DNA from: Phycisphaerae bacterium
GTDB taxonomy: Bacteria; Planctomycetota; Phycisphaerae; UBA1845; Fen-1342
DNA: 64,000 nucleotides
Assembly: GCA_028279405.1 (NCBI GenBank)
Contig: JANQNU010000060.1
Location: 287,006-351,005, forward strand
Reading direction: 5' to 3'
In this document: positions 18,543 to 27,454 of the stretch, one piece after another
How positions within the stretch are numbered: the first letter of the stretch is position 1
Layout: each line of letters opens with the position of its first letter
Notes under the pieces: model-generated
What the model saw: the letters and a program-made list of their open reading frames with translations, nothing else
What the model was told of the DNA's origin: nothing
Databases searched by the model: none
Program-made: the position numbers and the translations under genes

Positions 18543-21241
18543 CGGTTCACGCTCCCCTCGAGCACGACCCGGCGCGCGTCGGCGATGAACTCGCTGAGTA
18601 GCGGCGCGCCCACTTCGTTGAACGCGACGTCGACCATCCGTCGAATCTCGGCGCGCGAGCGAACGGCCCAGTAGCCCGCGGGCAGCACCTCGTTTGTGAT
18701 GTCGAGTCGTTCGACCCGGTTGTCAGTCGTGCCAACGCGGAAGACGGTTCCGCCAAAGCGCGGCGGAGACGCGACGTATACCCAGCGCGGGTCGCGGCGA
18801 TCATAGGGACACGATTCCGGAACGATCGATGGAAACGGTTGTTCGTCGGAGAGCGGGATGCGCGTCACGCGCGGCACGCGTGGCAGAAACCGTATCAGGC
18901 CCACGTCGCTAGCGAGGTAGATCGTGGGCTCTGTCTGCCCACGGGGAATGATCGGAAAGAACAGCGGCGGCGCAGCAAGAGCGAGTTGTTCCTGGATCCA
19001 CAGGGACGTCCATGCGGTGCGCGAGCCGCGCTCGATCAGCAGCTGCGGACCGCCGCGCAGGGCTACGTGCAGGTAGTCATCCAGCGGCGTGAGTGTTTCC
19101 ATCACGCCGATCTCGGGGAGATCGGGATCCGCAACGTACTCGGTGTTTGCGATCAGCTCGCGACGCAGGAACTCTCCGGTCTCGCCTTCGAGTGGCGGCA
19201 TTCGGCTGACGGCGTTCGCCAGTACTTCAAAGACTGGTGCCACGTCACGGTCGAACGTCACGATCTGTTCGGGACGGATGTTGATTTTCAGGCCGTTTGG
19301 CCGGGCAAGCTCGAGGACGCGTCGACGCGCGTAGCACCAGACGCGACCGCTCCGTTCGTCGCGGCCCAGCCAGGGCCAGTTGATCACGCCCGGAATCCAG
19401 GCGCCCGTGGGACGTTCCAGCACGGTGCGCGTGCCAGCGGCTCGGTCGAGGAGGACGATCTGCCGATCGCGGTCGACTGTGATCCAGCGCTCGGCCGCCT
19501 GAGGTCCGAGCGGGACCGCGAGCAGGATGTCGGCCCGGTCGCGCGGCGCGCCCTGACCGGCGCCAGACAGGTACGCCGCCGTCGAACGCAATGCGGCGAT
19601 GCCCGCTTCGTGAGGGCTGTCCGCAAGCAGACGCGTGGCTTGGTCGGGCCGGCCCGCTTGTAGCTCGAAGAGCGCCGCAGCGATCGTACGCCAGTGTTCG
19701 GCCCGTGGATCGCTACTGCGGATCAGCCCCTCTCGAACGGTTGCTTGCAGTTGGGGGTCGGGCTGCTGGTCGAGGTAGGTGAGGATCGCCAGGGCCCGCG
19801 CGACCGCAAAACACTGCGCGTCGTCCATCACTAGCAACAGCTCGGCCAAGTGGCGCCGGAGCAGCGCCTCATTGAGGTGCGTATGGCTGAACAGCATCCA
19901 GCGCACGTAGGCGTCGTGTGCCGGAAACTGGGGCCGTCGGACGGTCTCGAGCAGTTCGGCGACGCGCGGGTCGTCCGGCTGCTGATAGAGAAAGAACGCC
20001 ACCTGGGCGGCGATCTCCGGGTTGCGGGTGAGCGTTCGTCGATCGCCGGGGAGTGACGGGTTCTGCAGAATGGACCGCGCGTCCTCCCAGTAGCGGTCGA
20101 GCGCCGCCGCCGGCTCGTTCCGCAGAAAGTCGGGCCAGGCGTCCGCCTGAACACGAATCCATTTGCTTCCAAGAATCCGACTTCGTGGTTCTGTCAGTTC
20201 GATACACTCCGAGACCAGCCCGAGATCCGACATCATCCATGCCACTACCGCGAGCATGTTGCCGTGGATTCGTGGTTCGTTGGTGCCGTTCAGCAGTTCG
20301 GCCCGAAACCGACCCCACCACAGGTCCGCCGCCTGCGCGGCGGCGTTGACGAATTGTCGCGCGGGAACGTAGACGCGCTGGACCAGCAGATCAGGCTCGG
20401 AACCTGCCGCCAGTGTCCGTTCGGACTGAAGCGTTCCAAGATGGAGGGTCTCGAGGTGGAGCGGCGCCTGCAACGGTCCTTCCAGGTCCAGGCCGGATTC
20501 GTTGGTCCAGGTCAACATTCCGTCCGGCCGTTGAATCATGCGGGGTTCGATCAGGGCGCGTGCGGTCGCACCATCCCCAGCGGTCCAGGCGATCAGCCCG
20601 CGAAGCTGCGGGGTCAGTTGCTGCGGATCAATTGAATCAAGCTCGCGAATGATTGCTTGCGCCCGCTCGGCGAACCCTTCGCGGTAAAGCTGCAAGGCTT
20701 CCCGGATCGGGGCGCCCTGCGGAAGCACGTAGTTCAGAGAACGCGGCAGGTCGCCGATCTGCAGCGGACCAACGTTCATCGGCGTCTGATCGCGACGGAT
20801 ACGCAGAATGAAATCGCCTTCCGATCCGCGAATACCATCGTGGAGCTGTTCGAGGTCCGTGATCGGACGGCTGTTGAGGTGCGTCACGAGGTCGCCGCTG
20901 CGCAGCTTCCGGTCGGCTGAATCGCGGATGATCAGGACCGCTTGCTCCGGCGGTGTGATGTTCTCGAGAACGTAATGGAGCCGATAGCGGACCTCGAGGT
21001 CCGTTGTGTGCTGCAGCTCGGAGCGGAGTGCGCTCGCGACATCCGGTCCGAGCGCGATGATCTGGCGCGTTGCCGCATCGCGGACCGGCCACTCTTCGCT
21101 GCCAAGCTGGCGCACGAGTGCCGCGAGCTGCTCCGGAGCGGCCGGTGTGTCGGAGGCGGTGCCGTCCATGCTGGCAGCCATCAGCAAGAGACTGGCGGCG
21201 AGCGTGCCCAACGTGGCTGTAGCTGTTCTCGTCCGGTTCAT
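18539..21241 (-). CDS. Exported protein with HEAT-like and PDZ-like N-terminal domains
   Basis: The 900 residues start with a signal peptide (to about residue 30). A HEAT-like pair of helices follows ('LAALVRQLGSEEWPVRDAATRQI..LGPDVASALRSEL..'), then a short PDZ-like segment ('RKLRSGDLVTHLNSRPITDLEQL'). Residues 180-600 look like irregular helical repeats ('AERAQAIIREL', 'GDGATARALIEP', 'GRPDQATRLL'). The rest is rich in beta strands ('AERWITVDRDRQIVLLDRAAG') and may form a propeller. I do not know a named family. It is the first gene of an operon with hutH, overlapping by ATGA. The function is unknown. The ribosome site at this ATG is weak. Confidence 0.78.
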   Translation of the reverse strand: MNRTRTATATLGTLAASLLLMAASMDGTASDTPAAPEQLAALVRQLGSEEWPVRDAATRQIIALGPDVASALRSELQHTTDLEVRYRLHYVLENITPPEQAVLIIRDSADRKLRSGDLVTHLNSRPITDLEQLHDGIRGSEGDFILRIRRDQTPMNVGPLQIGDLPRSLNYVLPQGAPIREALQLYREGFAERAQAIIRELDSIDPQQLTPQLRGLIAWTAGDGATARALIEPRMIQRPDGMLTWTNESGLDLEGPLQAPLHLETLHLGTLQSERTLAAGSEPDLLVQRVYVPARQFVNAAAQAADLWWGRFRAELLNGTNEPRIHGNMLAVVAWMMSDLGLVSECIELTEPRSRILGSKWIRVQADAWPDFLRNEPAAALDRYWEDARSILQNPSLPGDRRTLTRNPEIAAQVAFFLYQQPDDPRVAELLETVRRPQFPAHDAYVRWMLFSHTHLNEALLRRHLAELLLVMDDAQCFAVARALAILTYLDQQPDPQLQATVREGLIRSSDPRAEHWRTIAAALFELQAGRPDQATRLLADSPHEAGIAALRSTAAYLSGAGQGAPRDRADILLAVPLGPQAAERWITVDRDRQIVLLDRAAGTRTVLERPTGAWIPGVINWPWLGRDERSGRVWCYARRRVLELARPNGLKINIRPEQIVTFDRDVAPVFEVLANAVSRMPPLEGETGEFLRRELIANTEYVADPDLPEIGVMETLTPLDDYLHVALRGGPQLLIERGSRTAWTSLWIQEQLALAAPPLFFPIIPRGQTEPTIYLASDVGLIRFLPRVPRVTRIPLSDEQPFPSIVPESCPYDRRDPRWVYVASPPRFGGTVFRVGTTDNRVERLDITNEVLPAGYWAVRSRAEIRRMVDVAFNEVGAPLLSEFIADARRVVLEGSVNR

Positions 21242-21857
21242 ACGCGTGATAGTCTATGCGGGCCATTTCCGCAGTCGCAACGTCTGGCTCGGGCCTGCGT
21301 CGAAATCTCTCCTTTTTTATCGGTTTCCGACAGCCGACGGCTGATTTAATGCGACTTCTCCCCTGACACGACCGTGTCGGGCCGCCTATTGCCAGAATGC
21401 CGGCGAGGCAGTGGTCGGTCAACTCGAGCGGCGGAAACGCTCTCGCGCTCGGTCAAGTTTGCCGCTGGCCGCAGGCCAATGTCGTTGGAGGTTCGTCGGG
21501 ACGATCGGTGCGGCGATTGTTCGGAGGGATTGCCGACGTCGGAGGCAGCGACCGGATGCACTTGATCAGGCATCGAGGCGTGCTCGGCGACAACGTCGAG
21601 TCCGCCGCTCGAGATATTTTTTGCGCCTCGAAACACTCCCTGATGATCAAAACCACCTAATTTGACCGGCAGTTGCGACCCGGTATCCGCCTAATACACC
21701 ACATGCGCCCAACGGTGCGCAACGTTACCGCTTGCGGGCAACGGGCTCGCGGCCCACGGACGCCGACAGGCGAGGACGACGATTGCTTTTGCCGAGGCGG
21801 ATCGATACCGTGGGAGCAGTCGGATTGCCGTTCGATTCTCGATTTGGAGACATCATC
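21242..21857. other. Long divergent intergenic region
   Basis: This 616-bp gap between divergent genes holds only short frames that overlap in several directions and look like noise. A small perfect hairpin (GACACG-AC-CGTGTC) lies near 21365-21378, and an A-rich tract on the minus strand near 21312 belongs to the leader of the 900-residue gene. GGAG at 21846 is the ribosome site of the next gene. I see no RNA gene. Confidence 0.4.
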
Positions 21858-23555
21858 ATGCGAATTCGCGCGTTATTGCTGGGGATGCCGTTGTTCCTGA
21901 CGAGCATCGTCGTCGGTCAGGTGCAGGAAGTATTGCCGGCGAACGCGCCGGACGAATTGGTGCTCGAGGCGCTGTCGGACTTGTACGTCGAAGGCGCCGC
22001 GATTCCGCGCTATCAAACGGAGGCCGAGCGGGCGCTGGCCGCGCAGCTCACCTCGGGGATTGAACTCGGGTCGACGGCGCCGCCGACCGGGCCCGTCAGT
22101 TGTCCCGGTGAGTACGCCCCGATGGACGGGATCCTGATCGCGTGGGAGGGGCCCTCGGCCTGGCTTTCCATCCTCGCGCAAATGACGGCGCAGATCACGA
22201 CTGTCGGCGATGCGGACGTATATGTCGCGGTCGACAGCTCCGGGGAACAGATCTTTGCGCGAAGTTCGATTCAGGGCTCCGGTGCCGATATGAACCGCGT
22301 CATTTTCACGGTGCGGCAGACGGATACGATCTGGATGCGCGACTACGGCCCGCGTTACATCTACGAAGGGCAGTGCCGCGCGATCGTCGACCATACCTAC
22401 AACGTATTGCCGCGTACCTGGGACAATCGCTATCCCATGCACTTCGCGGGCCTGAAGAACCACGCGTACTACGAGATTCCCCTGGTGCACGGCGGCGGCA
22501 ACTACCATCTGGATTCGACCGGACGGGCGCACGCCACTCGCCTGATCAACAACGAGAACCCTGGATTGAGCGAGCAGGAGATCTTCGATCTCTGGAACGA
22601 CTATCAGAACGTTGACACCACGTTCTATACGCCGTTCCCGCGGTTCGTCGACGCCACACAGCACATCGACATGTGGATGCAGGTGATCGCGTCAGATGCG
22701 GTGATCATCAGCGACTGGCCGTTCAACGTCGGATCGACGCAGGACGTGATCTGCGATCAGGCCGCTGTCGACCTGGCCGCGCGCGGCTACACGGTCCATC
22801 GTGTGCCGGCCCGCTCTCTGGACGGGGTGCACTACACCTACACGAATGTCGTCCTATGCAACGACCTTGTCCTGATTCCGACCTACACGCATCCATCGAT
22901 CCTCGGCGCGGGGCACAATGACGAATCGCTCGCGGCTTGGCAGGCTGCGGTCCCCGGCAAGACAGTCGTACAGATCAACTGCCAGGGGATCGTCTGGGCC
23001 TCCGGCGTCATGCACTGCATTGTGATGCACCTGCCCCGGCATCTCGGCGGCGAGAACCCGACCGCGTTTCTCAAGAACTTCCGCGGCGGCGAGGTCGTCA
23101 AGCCGGGTCAGAACGTCGAGATCCGCTGGATCTCCGATGACGATGTCGGTACGCAATCGGTGGACCTGCTGCTCTCGCTCGACGGCGGCGCCAACTTCGA
23201 TACAACGATTGCCAGCGGGCTCGCCGATGACGGGACTCATTTGTGGACCGTTCCCGACGTGTTCAGCAACGATGCGCGGCTTCGTGTCGTCGTTCATGAT
23301 GCCGACACCAACACCGGCGCGGACGAGAGCCCGGCTGCGTTCGTCATCAACGGCACAGCGTTGCTCGGCGACCTGAATTGTGACGGCGTGGTCAGCGTCG
23401 GCGACATCAATCCGTTCGTTCTTGCGCTCACGGATCCCGTGGCGTACGCGGTGGCGTTTCCCGGCTGCGACCCGCTCAACGGCGATTTCACCGACGATGG
23501 AACGCTCAGCGTAGGCGACATCAACGGGTTCGTGGCGGCAGTGACCGGCGGGTAG
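21858..23555 (+). CDS. Secreted peptidylarginine/agmatine deiminase-type protein with C-terminal dockerin
   Basis: The 565 residues begin with a signal peptide. From about residue 65 to 400 comes a Porphyromonas-type peptidylarginine deiminase domain (guanidino-modifying superfamily). The expected catalytic set is visible: Asp162 in 'WMRDYGP', His269 and Asp271 in 'HIDMW', and Cys387 in 'GVMHC'. A beta-sandwich segment follows, and residues 505-565 form a dockerin with two DxNxDG-like Ca loops ('GDLNCDGVVSVGDIN' and 'GDFTDDGTLSVGDIN'). It would convert arginine side chains or agmatine to citrulline-type products outside the cytoplasm. ATG 21858 is chosen because GGAGA precedes it and the signal peptide starts there. 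Confidence 0.9.
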   Translation: MRIRALLLGMPLFLTSIVVGQVQEVLPANAPDELVLEALSDLYVEGAAIPRYQTEAERALAAQLTSGIELGSTAPPTGPVSCPGEYAPMDGILIAWEGPSAWLSILAQMTAQITTVGDADVYVAVDSSGEQIFARSSIQGSGADMNRVIFTVRQTDTIWMRDYGPRYIYEGQCRAIVDHTYNVLPRTWDNRYPMHFAGLKNHAYYEIPLVHGGGNYHLDSTGRAHATRLINNENPGLSEQEIFDLWNDYQNVDTTFYTPFPRFVDATQHIDMWMQVIASDAVIISDWPFNVGSTQDVICDQAAVDLAARGYTVHRVPARSLDGVHYTYTNVVLCNDLVLIPTYTHPSILGAGHNDESLAAWQAAVPGKTVVQINCQGIVWASGVMHCIVMHLPRHLGGENPTAFLKNFRGGEVVKPGQNVEIRWISDDDVGTQSVDLLLSLDGGANFDTTIASGLADDGTHLWTVPDVFSNDARLRVVVHDADTNTGADESPAAFVINGTALLGDLNCDGVVSVGDINPFVLALTDPVAYAVAFPGCDPLNGDFTDDGTLSVGDINGFVAAVTGG

Positions 23556-23592
23556 CGCACGGCATTCGCGAGGCGTCGAGCCGGCGGCGGCG

Positions 23593-24315
23593 ATGCGTAC
23601 CTACGAACGGGAGATGTCCGCACAGGAGCGCCGGCTGATCGAGGCCGATCTGGCCGACGCCGAACGACCGGTGTCGTTCGTCGTGCCAGTCGTCTGGGCC
23701 TCGGTCGGGGCCATCGCGATTGGTGCGATCGTCGTCGTCATCGTACGGACGGCTGCTGCGCCGGGTTTCCGGCCGGCCGACTGGCTGCCGGTGCTGACGC
23801 TCATGGTGCCATTACTGCTGGTAGCAGGGGGAATCACGTTCGGTGCGATGCGAGCGATCGCGGAGCGCCGGCGGTGGGGGCGCAATCTACGCGAACAGTC
23901 AGTCCCACTGATGCGCGCGCTGCTGGCCGAAGGCCGTGTCCGTGCGCACGCCTTCGCGTCGACAAAGGGTGTGCGTTTTGCCGAGTTTGAGGACGAGGGG
24001 GATGTGTACCTGTTTGAGTTGACTGGGGGTCGAACGCTCCTACTCGAAGGGCAAGGCATCCCCTTCCCGGACGGTGACCTGGATTGGCCGGGCGCGGCGT
24101 TCGAATTGGTCGAGGCCTCGGTCGGCGACTGGTTCGTCGTTCTGGCCGGGGACGGGACGCCATTGGAATTGAAAGAGCGGCCGCGGAGTGACGCAGCGTG
24201 CGAGCCGCTACTCGGTTCGGAGTTCGTGTGCGCCGCTCCCTTTATGGTGCGGCTCATCGATCAGCCGTTCGAGGATTGTCTGCGGCAGCTGACGGCGGAG
24301 CCTACGGGATGGTGA
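23593..24315 (+). CDS. Hypothetical membrane protein with two transmembrane segments
   Basis: This 240-residue protein has membrane segments at about residues 28-52 and 66-86, then a cytoplasmic-type domain of 150 residues ('GRVRAHAFASTKGVRFAEFEDEGDVYLFEL') rich in beta strands. I do not recognise a family. It starts 37 bp after the deiminase gene and may be co-transcribed. A later ATG at 23614 is possible, but its purine-rich run is too close to serve as a ribosome site. Confidence 0.68.
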   Translation: MRTYEREMSAQERRLIEADLADAERPVSFVVPVVWASVGAIAIGAIVVVIVRTAAAPGFRPADWLPVLTLMVPLLLVAGGITFGAMRAIAERRRWGRNLREQSVPLMRALLAEGRVRAHAFASTKGVRFAEFEDEGDVYLFELTGGRTLLLEGQGIPFPDGDLDWPGAAFELVEASVGDWFVVLAGDGTPLELKERPRSDAACEPLLGSEFVCAAPFMVRLIDQPFEDCLRQLTAEPTGW

Positions 24316-24392
24316 TGGGTTTCAAAGTGATCGAAGGCTGAGGCGCGTCCTCAGCCCACGATCACTGTCGTTGCGCCACGACGCGGACCGGC

Positions 24393-25235
24393 CTAGCGAG
24401 AGGCGACCCAACTCCAGCGTGCGGCAGTCGCCATGAGCAGTATCAGCAATGCGGCGCTACTCGGCTCCGGCAGGTAGCGAACGTTGTCGACGGTCGCCTG
24501 GCCCGCAGTCGTCGCGCCGGGGCTCTCACCGTCGAACATCGTGATCGCATCGTAGGCGCCGCGGGCGGGGTCCCAGCTGGGCACCGACCCGCTCAACGAG
24601 CCCAGAACGCTGCCCGAAGCCGCGTCGGAAACCGTGGCGGAAACGAACCCGTTCTGAGTGTCGACGCCGATTGATATCGTGTACCACCGGCCGACGACAA
24701 TCGGCGGCGAATTGATGAGCACGTCGATCGCCGGTCGATCGACCCCCTGCGAAACAAAGAGATGCCAACGCCGATCCGTCCATGCATAGACCAGGTTCTG
24801 CGGATTCTCGTTAACGTCGGAGAAGCCGACGTCCTGGATGTATCCGACGCCGATCGGCCAACCCTGATTCGGTGCCGCGAATCCGTCGATCCGCACATCG
24901 ATGCTCATTTGGTGCGTGTTCGCCGGGTCGATCAGTGAGAACGCCCCCGAAGCCGATCGGAAAGCCCGTGCCGTCTGCAAAGCACGCGTCGGCGCACCGT
25001 GAGCATCTATCGTCTCAATGATCGTCGCGGTCGGCGGGGGAACGCTCGGGTTCCCGACCCGCTCGAACACGTCGTGCCAACTGCCGGCGGGGAAACTACC
25101 CGGGGCGTAGGCCTCGAAGTCATCGCGAAACACCTGTCCGGCAACCCCTCCCTGCGGCCCGATCGCCGCCAGAACGACAACCGCCAATAGCACCGACCAC
25201 AAGCCTGCGGTCCCGGGACTGTTCTGCCACTTCAT
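24393..25235 (-). CDS. Exported protein with lectin-like domain and PEP-CTERM sorting tail
   Basis: The 280 residues start with a signal peptide ending near 'GGVAG'. The body resembles a concanavalin/laminin G-like jelly roll of the kind seen in many planctomycete exported proteins ('FRDDFEAYAPGSFPAGSWH', 'HQMSIDVRIDGFAAPNQGW'). The C-terminus is 'LPEPSSAALLILL', a hydrophobic run, then Arg-containing residues: a PEP-CTERM signal normally processed by an exosortase, which is not in this window. The start faces the HTH regulator at 25325 across an operator-like inverted repeat. It probably ends up on the cell surface or in extracellular polymer. Confidence 0.82.
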   Translation of the reverse strand: MKWQNSPGTAGLWSVLLAVVVLAAIGPQGGVAGQVFRDDFEAYAPGSFPAGSWHDVFERVGNPSVPPPTATIIETIDAHGAPTRALQTARAFRSASGAFSLIDPANTHQMSIDVRIDGFAAPNQGWPIGVGYIQDVGFSDVNENPQNLVYAWTDRRWHLFVSQGVDRPAIDVLINSPPIVVGRWYTISIGVDTQNGFVSATVSDAASGSVLGSLSGSVPSWDPARGAYDAITMFDGESPGATTAGQATVDNVRYLPEPSSAALLILLMATAARWSWVASR

Positions 25236-25259
25236 GAAACTGCTCCTTTCCTGTTAACA

Positions 25260-25283
25260 TTCACAAAATCCCGGTAATGTGAA
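25260..25283. promoter_or_regulatory. Operator-like inverted repeat between divergent genes
   Basis: TTCACA and TGTGAA form a perfect 6-bp dyad separated by 12 bases, lying between the divergent starts at 25235 and 25325. The size and position suit a dimeric HTH protein, most simply the product of the gene at 25325. This is inference from position only. Confidence 0.45.
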
Positions 25284-25324
25284 AGTAGCAAACGGCCGTG
25301 GCGCTGTCAAGGAGATTCGGCGAT

Positions 25325-25930
25325 ATGATCTCGGCTACGATGACGGCACGACGAAAGCGATGGACAGTCAATCGGCCAGAGCAGATTGCGGCGTTGCGAT
25401 CGAGTCAGCGCGAGCGTGTTTGCGACGTGGTGTATGCGCTCGGTCAGGCGACCGTCCAGGAGATCGCCGAGCAATTGGGTGCTCGTCCGACGGCCGTGTA
25501 CCGGCACTTGCGGATTCTGTGTGACGTGGATCTGATCGAGGAGGGCCCGGCGGCACGAACCGTTCGCAACTTCGCCCGGACGTACCGGGCCAAGGCGGAA
25601 CGGGTGACGTTTCTCCCGCTGGCCGACGATCCGAAGATTCGAGCGTTGGTCGCTGACGTCATCGAGTCCGAGTTGCGGATGGCGGCGCGCGAGTACCGGA
25701 TCGGGATTGAATCGGAGCGGGAGCGGCTGGGAACGCCGGACACGCCGATTCGGTCGATGGCGATGGTCGGCTGGTTGGGGCGCAAGGAGCGTATCCGGGT
25801 CAACCAACTGTTCGAGGCGCTGATGGAGATGTTTGATGGAACGCGGCCGGGGCCCGGCAAGTCGTTACAGGCGCTGACATTCGTTTCTCGGCCGGCTGCG
25901 CAGGTTTCGCAGCGGGAGGCGAAGTCGTAG
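25325..25930 (+). CDS. ArsR-like winged-helix transcription regulator
   Basis: Residues 28-85 form a winged helix with the recognition region 'ATVQEIAEQLGARPTAVYRHLRIL', typical of ArsR/GntR-like regulators. The C-terminal part is helical and charged and may dimerise or bind a ligand. The start is ATG 25325 because AAGGAG lies 8 bases upstream; a GTG at 25298 would place that site inside the gene. It is divergent from the PEP-CTERM gene, with the dyad at 25260-25283 between them, so it may control itself and that gene. The protein has 201 residues; no Cys metal motif is visible. Confidence 0.78.
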   Translation: MISATMTARRKRWTVNRPEQIAALRSSQRERVCDVVYALGQATVQEIAEQLGARPTAVYRHLRILCDVDLIEEGPAARTVRNFARTYRAKAERVTFLPLADDPKIRALVADVIESELRMAAREYRIGIESERERLGTPDTPIRSMAMVGWLGRKERIRVNQLFEALMEMFDGTRPGPGKSLQALTFVSRPAAQVSQREAKS

Positions 25931-26118
25931 CTCGATATTCTTCGAGTTGCGCCGGCGTGCCGGTGGAGGCGACGTTTCGGCGAGAACGCTCGCGTCCGAA
26001 CGAACGCGGCCGTTGCCCGATGATCACGAGCGCTTGATTCTGTGCTTGTCAGGACGCGAACGGCTACCTAGCATGATGGATGCTGGCGCCCCGGTTCATC
26101 CCGGACGGCGTGGCACCT

Positions 26119-26203
26119 GGAGAGGTGGCCGAGCGGCTTAAGGCGGCGGTCTTGAAAACCGCTGACGTGCAAACGTCCGGGGGTTCGAATCCCTCCCTCT
26201 CCG
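26119..26203 (+). tRNA. tRNA-Ser (UGA)
   Basis: This 85-nt class II tRNA has acceptor arms GGAGAGG and CCTCTCC, a D-arm from 'GTGGCCGAGCGG', and the anticodon stem-loop GCGGT-CTTGAAA-ACCGC with anticodon TGA. It also has a long variable arm (TGACGTGCAAACGTC) and the T-loop TTCGAAT. The discriminator base is G and no CCA is encoded. It lies at the left edge of a visibly more AT-rich stretch. Confidence 0.97.
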
Positions 26204-26326
26204 TTCTTGTCTTCGGGGCTGCGTCGTCCCTCACAATCAGTGCCGGAGGTCTGTCCGGGGGGGGCTCGACGGGTGGAATAGCCGCCTTGACGGGCGAATG
26301 CGATTTGGCACGCTGAGCGCTCCAGG

Positions 26327-27430
26327 CTACGTCAATTGGACTGCAAATGAGCAAGTGGAGTCCGAGCCCAGCCCAGAAACGATGACGATCAGCCGTTCGT
26401 TGGGAGTGCACGTTACAGGGATCGACGCTGCCGTTCCGTTTGTCGTTGTGATCCTGATCTCCGATTGGGTGGAGTGCGTGTCGTGTGCCACGATACCGAT
26501 CGAACCCTGCATGTCACTGACAGTGATGCTGGCCATCCGTGGAAGGCCATCCGCTGGCAACGAGTATTCGTGGTAGCGCGCGGAGTATGCTTGGTATGAG
26601 CGCCTGGTTTCGGTCACGACTCCAACGCCCAGGAAGCGCGGCTCGCGCGCCAGGTCCGGGGCGACGACACTGCCGTCCGGCTTCAACACCGCTCTTGGCC
26701 AGAGTGACTCTCTGCCCAGCCGCGCTAGGCAAAACCGCAAGAATACGCGATCCAAACAGCGGTCTTCGGGACTGAGGTTCGTTGCTTGTTGCAGCACCGC
26801 ATCCACGGATGTCAGCAAGTCGCCAGTGATTTCGAACTGTTCCAGCAGCGATCGCATGGGCGTGAAGTCCGGCATGATCAGTGTCGTCTGCAGAAATGCC
26901 CAGAACGGAAGCGCGGTATAGTCCGTTCGCAGAAGAGAAATGTTCGGGCGGCGAAAAAGCTTGGACCACTTCTGCGGCCTGCTTACCGTGTCGCAGACGA
27001 CCAGTTCCGCAAGCGCTGCAGTCCCTTCGGTGTACCACTCGGCGCTTGACGTCGGGATGGGCCAGCGCGTGCGCAATCCAAAGGCATATTGGAACTTGTG
27101 AAAGAGCTCGTGCGTGGCGGTTGGCTGCCGAATTCCCGAGGCCTGACGCCACTTGTGCGCGTTGAATCGAATCGGACCGCTCGGCGGATACGCCTGTCCC
27201 CAGTACGGCAGATTGTGGAACGCAACTTCAAGTTTTTCCTGTCCCGAGGGTACATAGGGCGGGCGGCCTAGCAACGCCACCAGCTTGCTGCGCGCCGTTT
27301 CCAGGAAAGTGCCGGTGGCACTGACAACTGATCGACGGGGTAGATTGTCGCGAGGATCAGGACTGGAGTTTGTCCAACGTAGGACAAAGTGCGCGGTCTC
27401 TTCGTAGTTTTCTAGACTAGGGTAGGACAT
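26327..27430 (-). CDS. Putative zinc metallopeptidase (HExxH, Peptidase_MA-like)
   Basis: The 367 residues contain HELFH at 107-111 and a second block 'EWYTEGTAALAE' with Glu135, the usual arrangement of gluzincins of the Peptidase_MA/DUF1570 type where the Glu before Gly is the third zinc ligand. The N-terminus runs straight into 'ETAHFVLRWT', a segment that follows a signal peptide in relatives, yet no signal peptide is seen here. Either the protein is cytoplasmic or the start is lost. It begins 24 bp behind the MBL-fold lipoprotein, so it is co-transcribed with it. Base composition is less GC-rich than in the surroundings. Confidence 0.72.
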   Translation of the reverse strand: MSYPSLENYEETAHFVLRWTNSSPDPRDNLPRRSVVSATGTFLETARSKLVALLGRPPYVPSGQEKLEVAFHNLPYWGQAYPPSGPIRFNAHKWRQASGIRQPTATHELFHKFQYAFGLRTRWPIPTSSAEWYTEGTAALAELVVCDTVSRPQKWSKLFRRPNISLLRTDYTALPFWAFLQTTLIMPDFTPMRSLLEQFEITGDLLTSVDAVLQQATNLSPEDRCLDRVFLRFCLARLGRESLWPRAVLKPDGSVVAPDLAREPRFLGVGVVTETRRSYQAYSARYHEYSLPADGLPRMASITVSDMQGSIGIVAHDTHSTQSEIRITTTNGTAASIPVTCTPNERLIVIVSGLGSDSTCSFAVQLT

Positions 27431-27454
27431 TCTCTGCGGTCCACGCCGGTCGGC

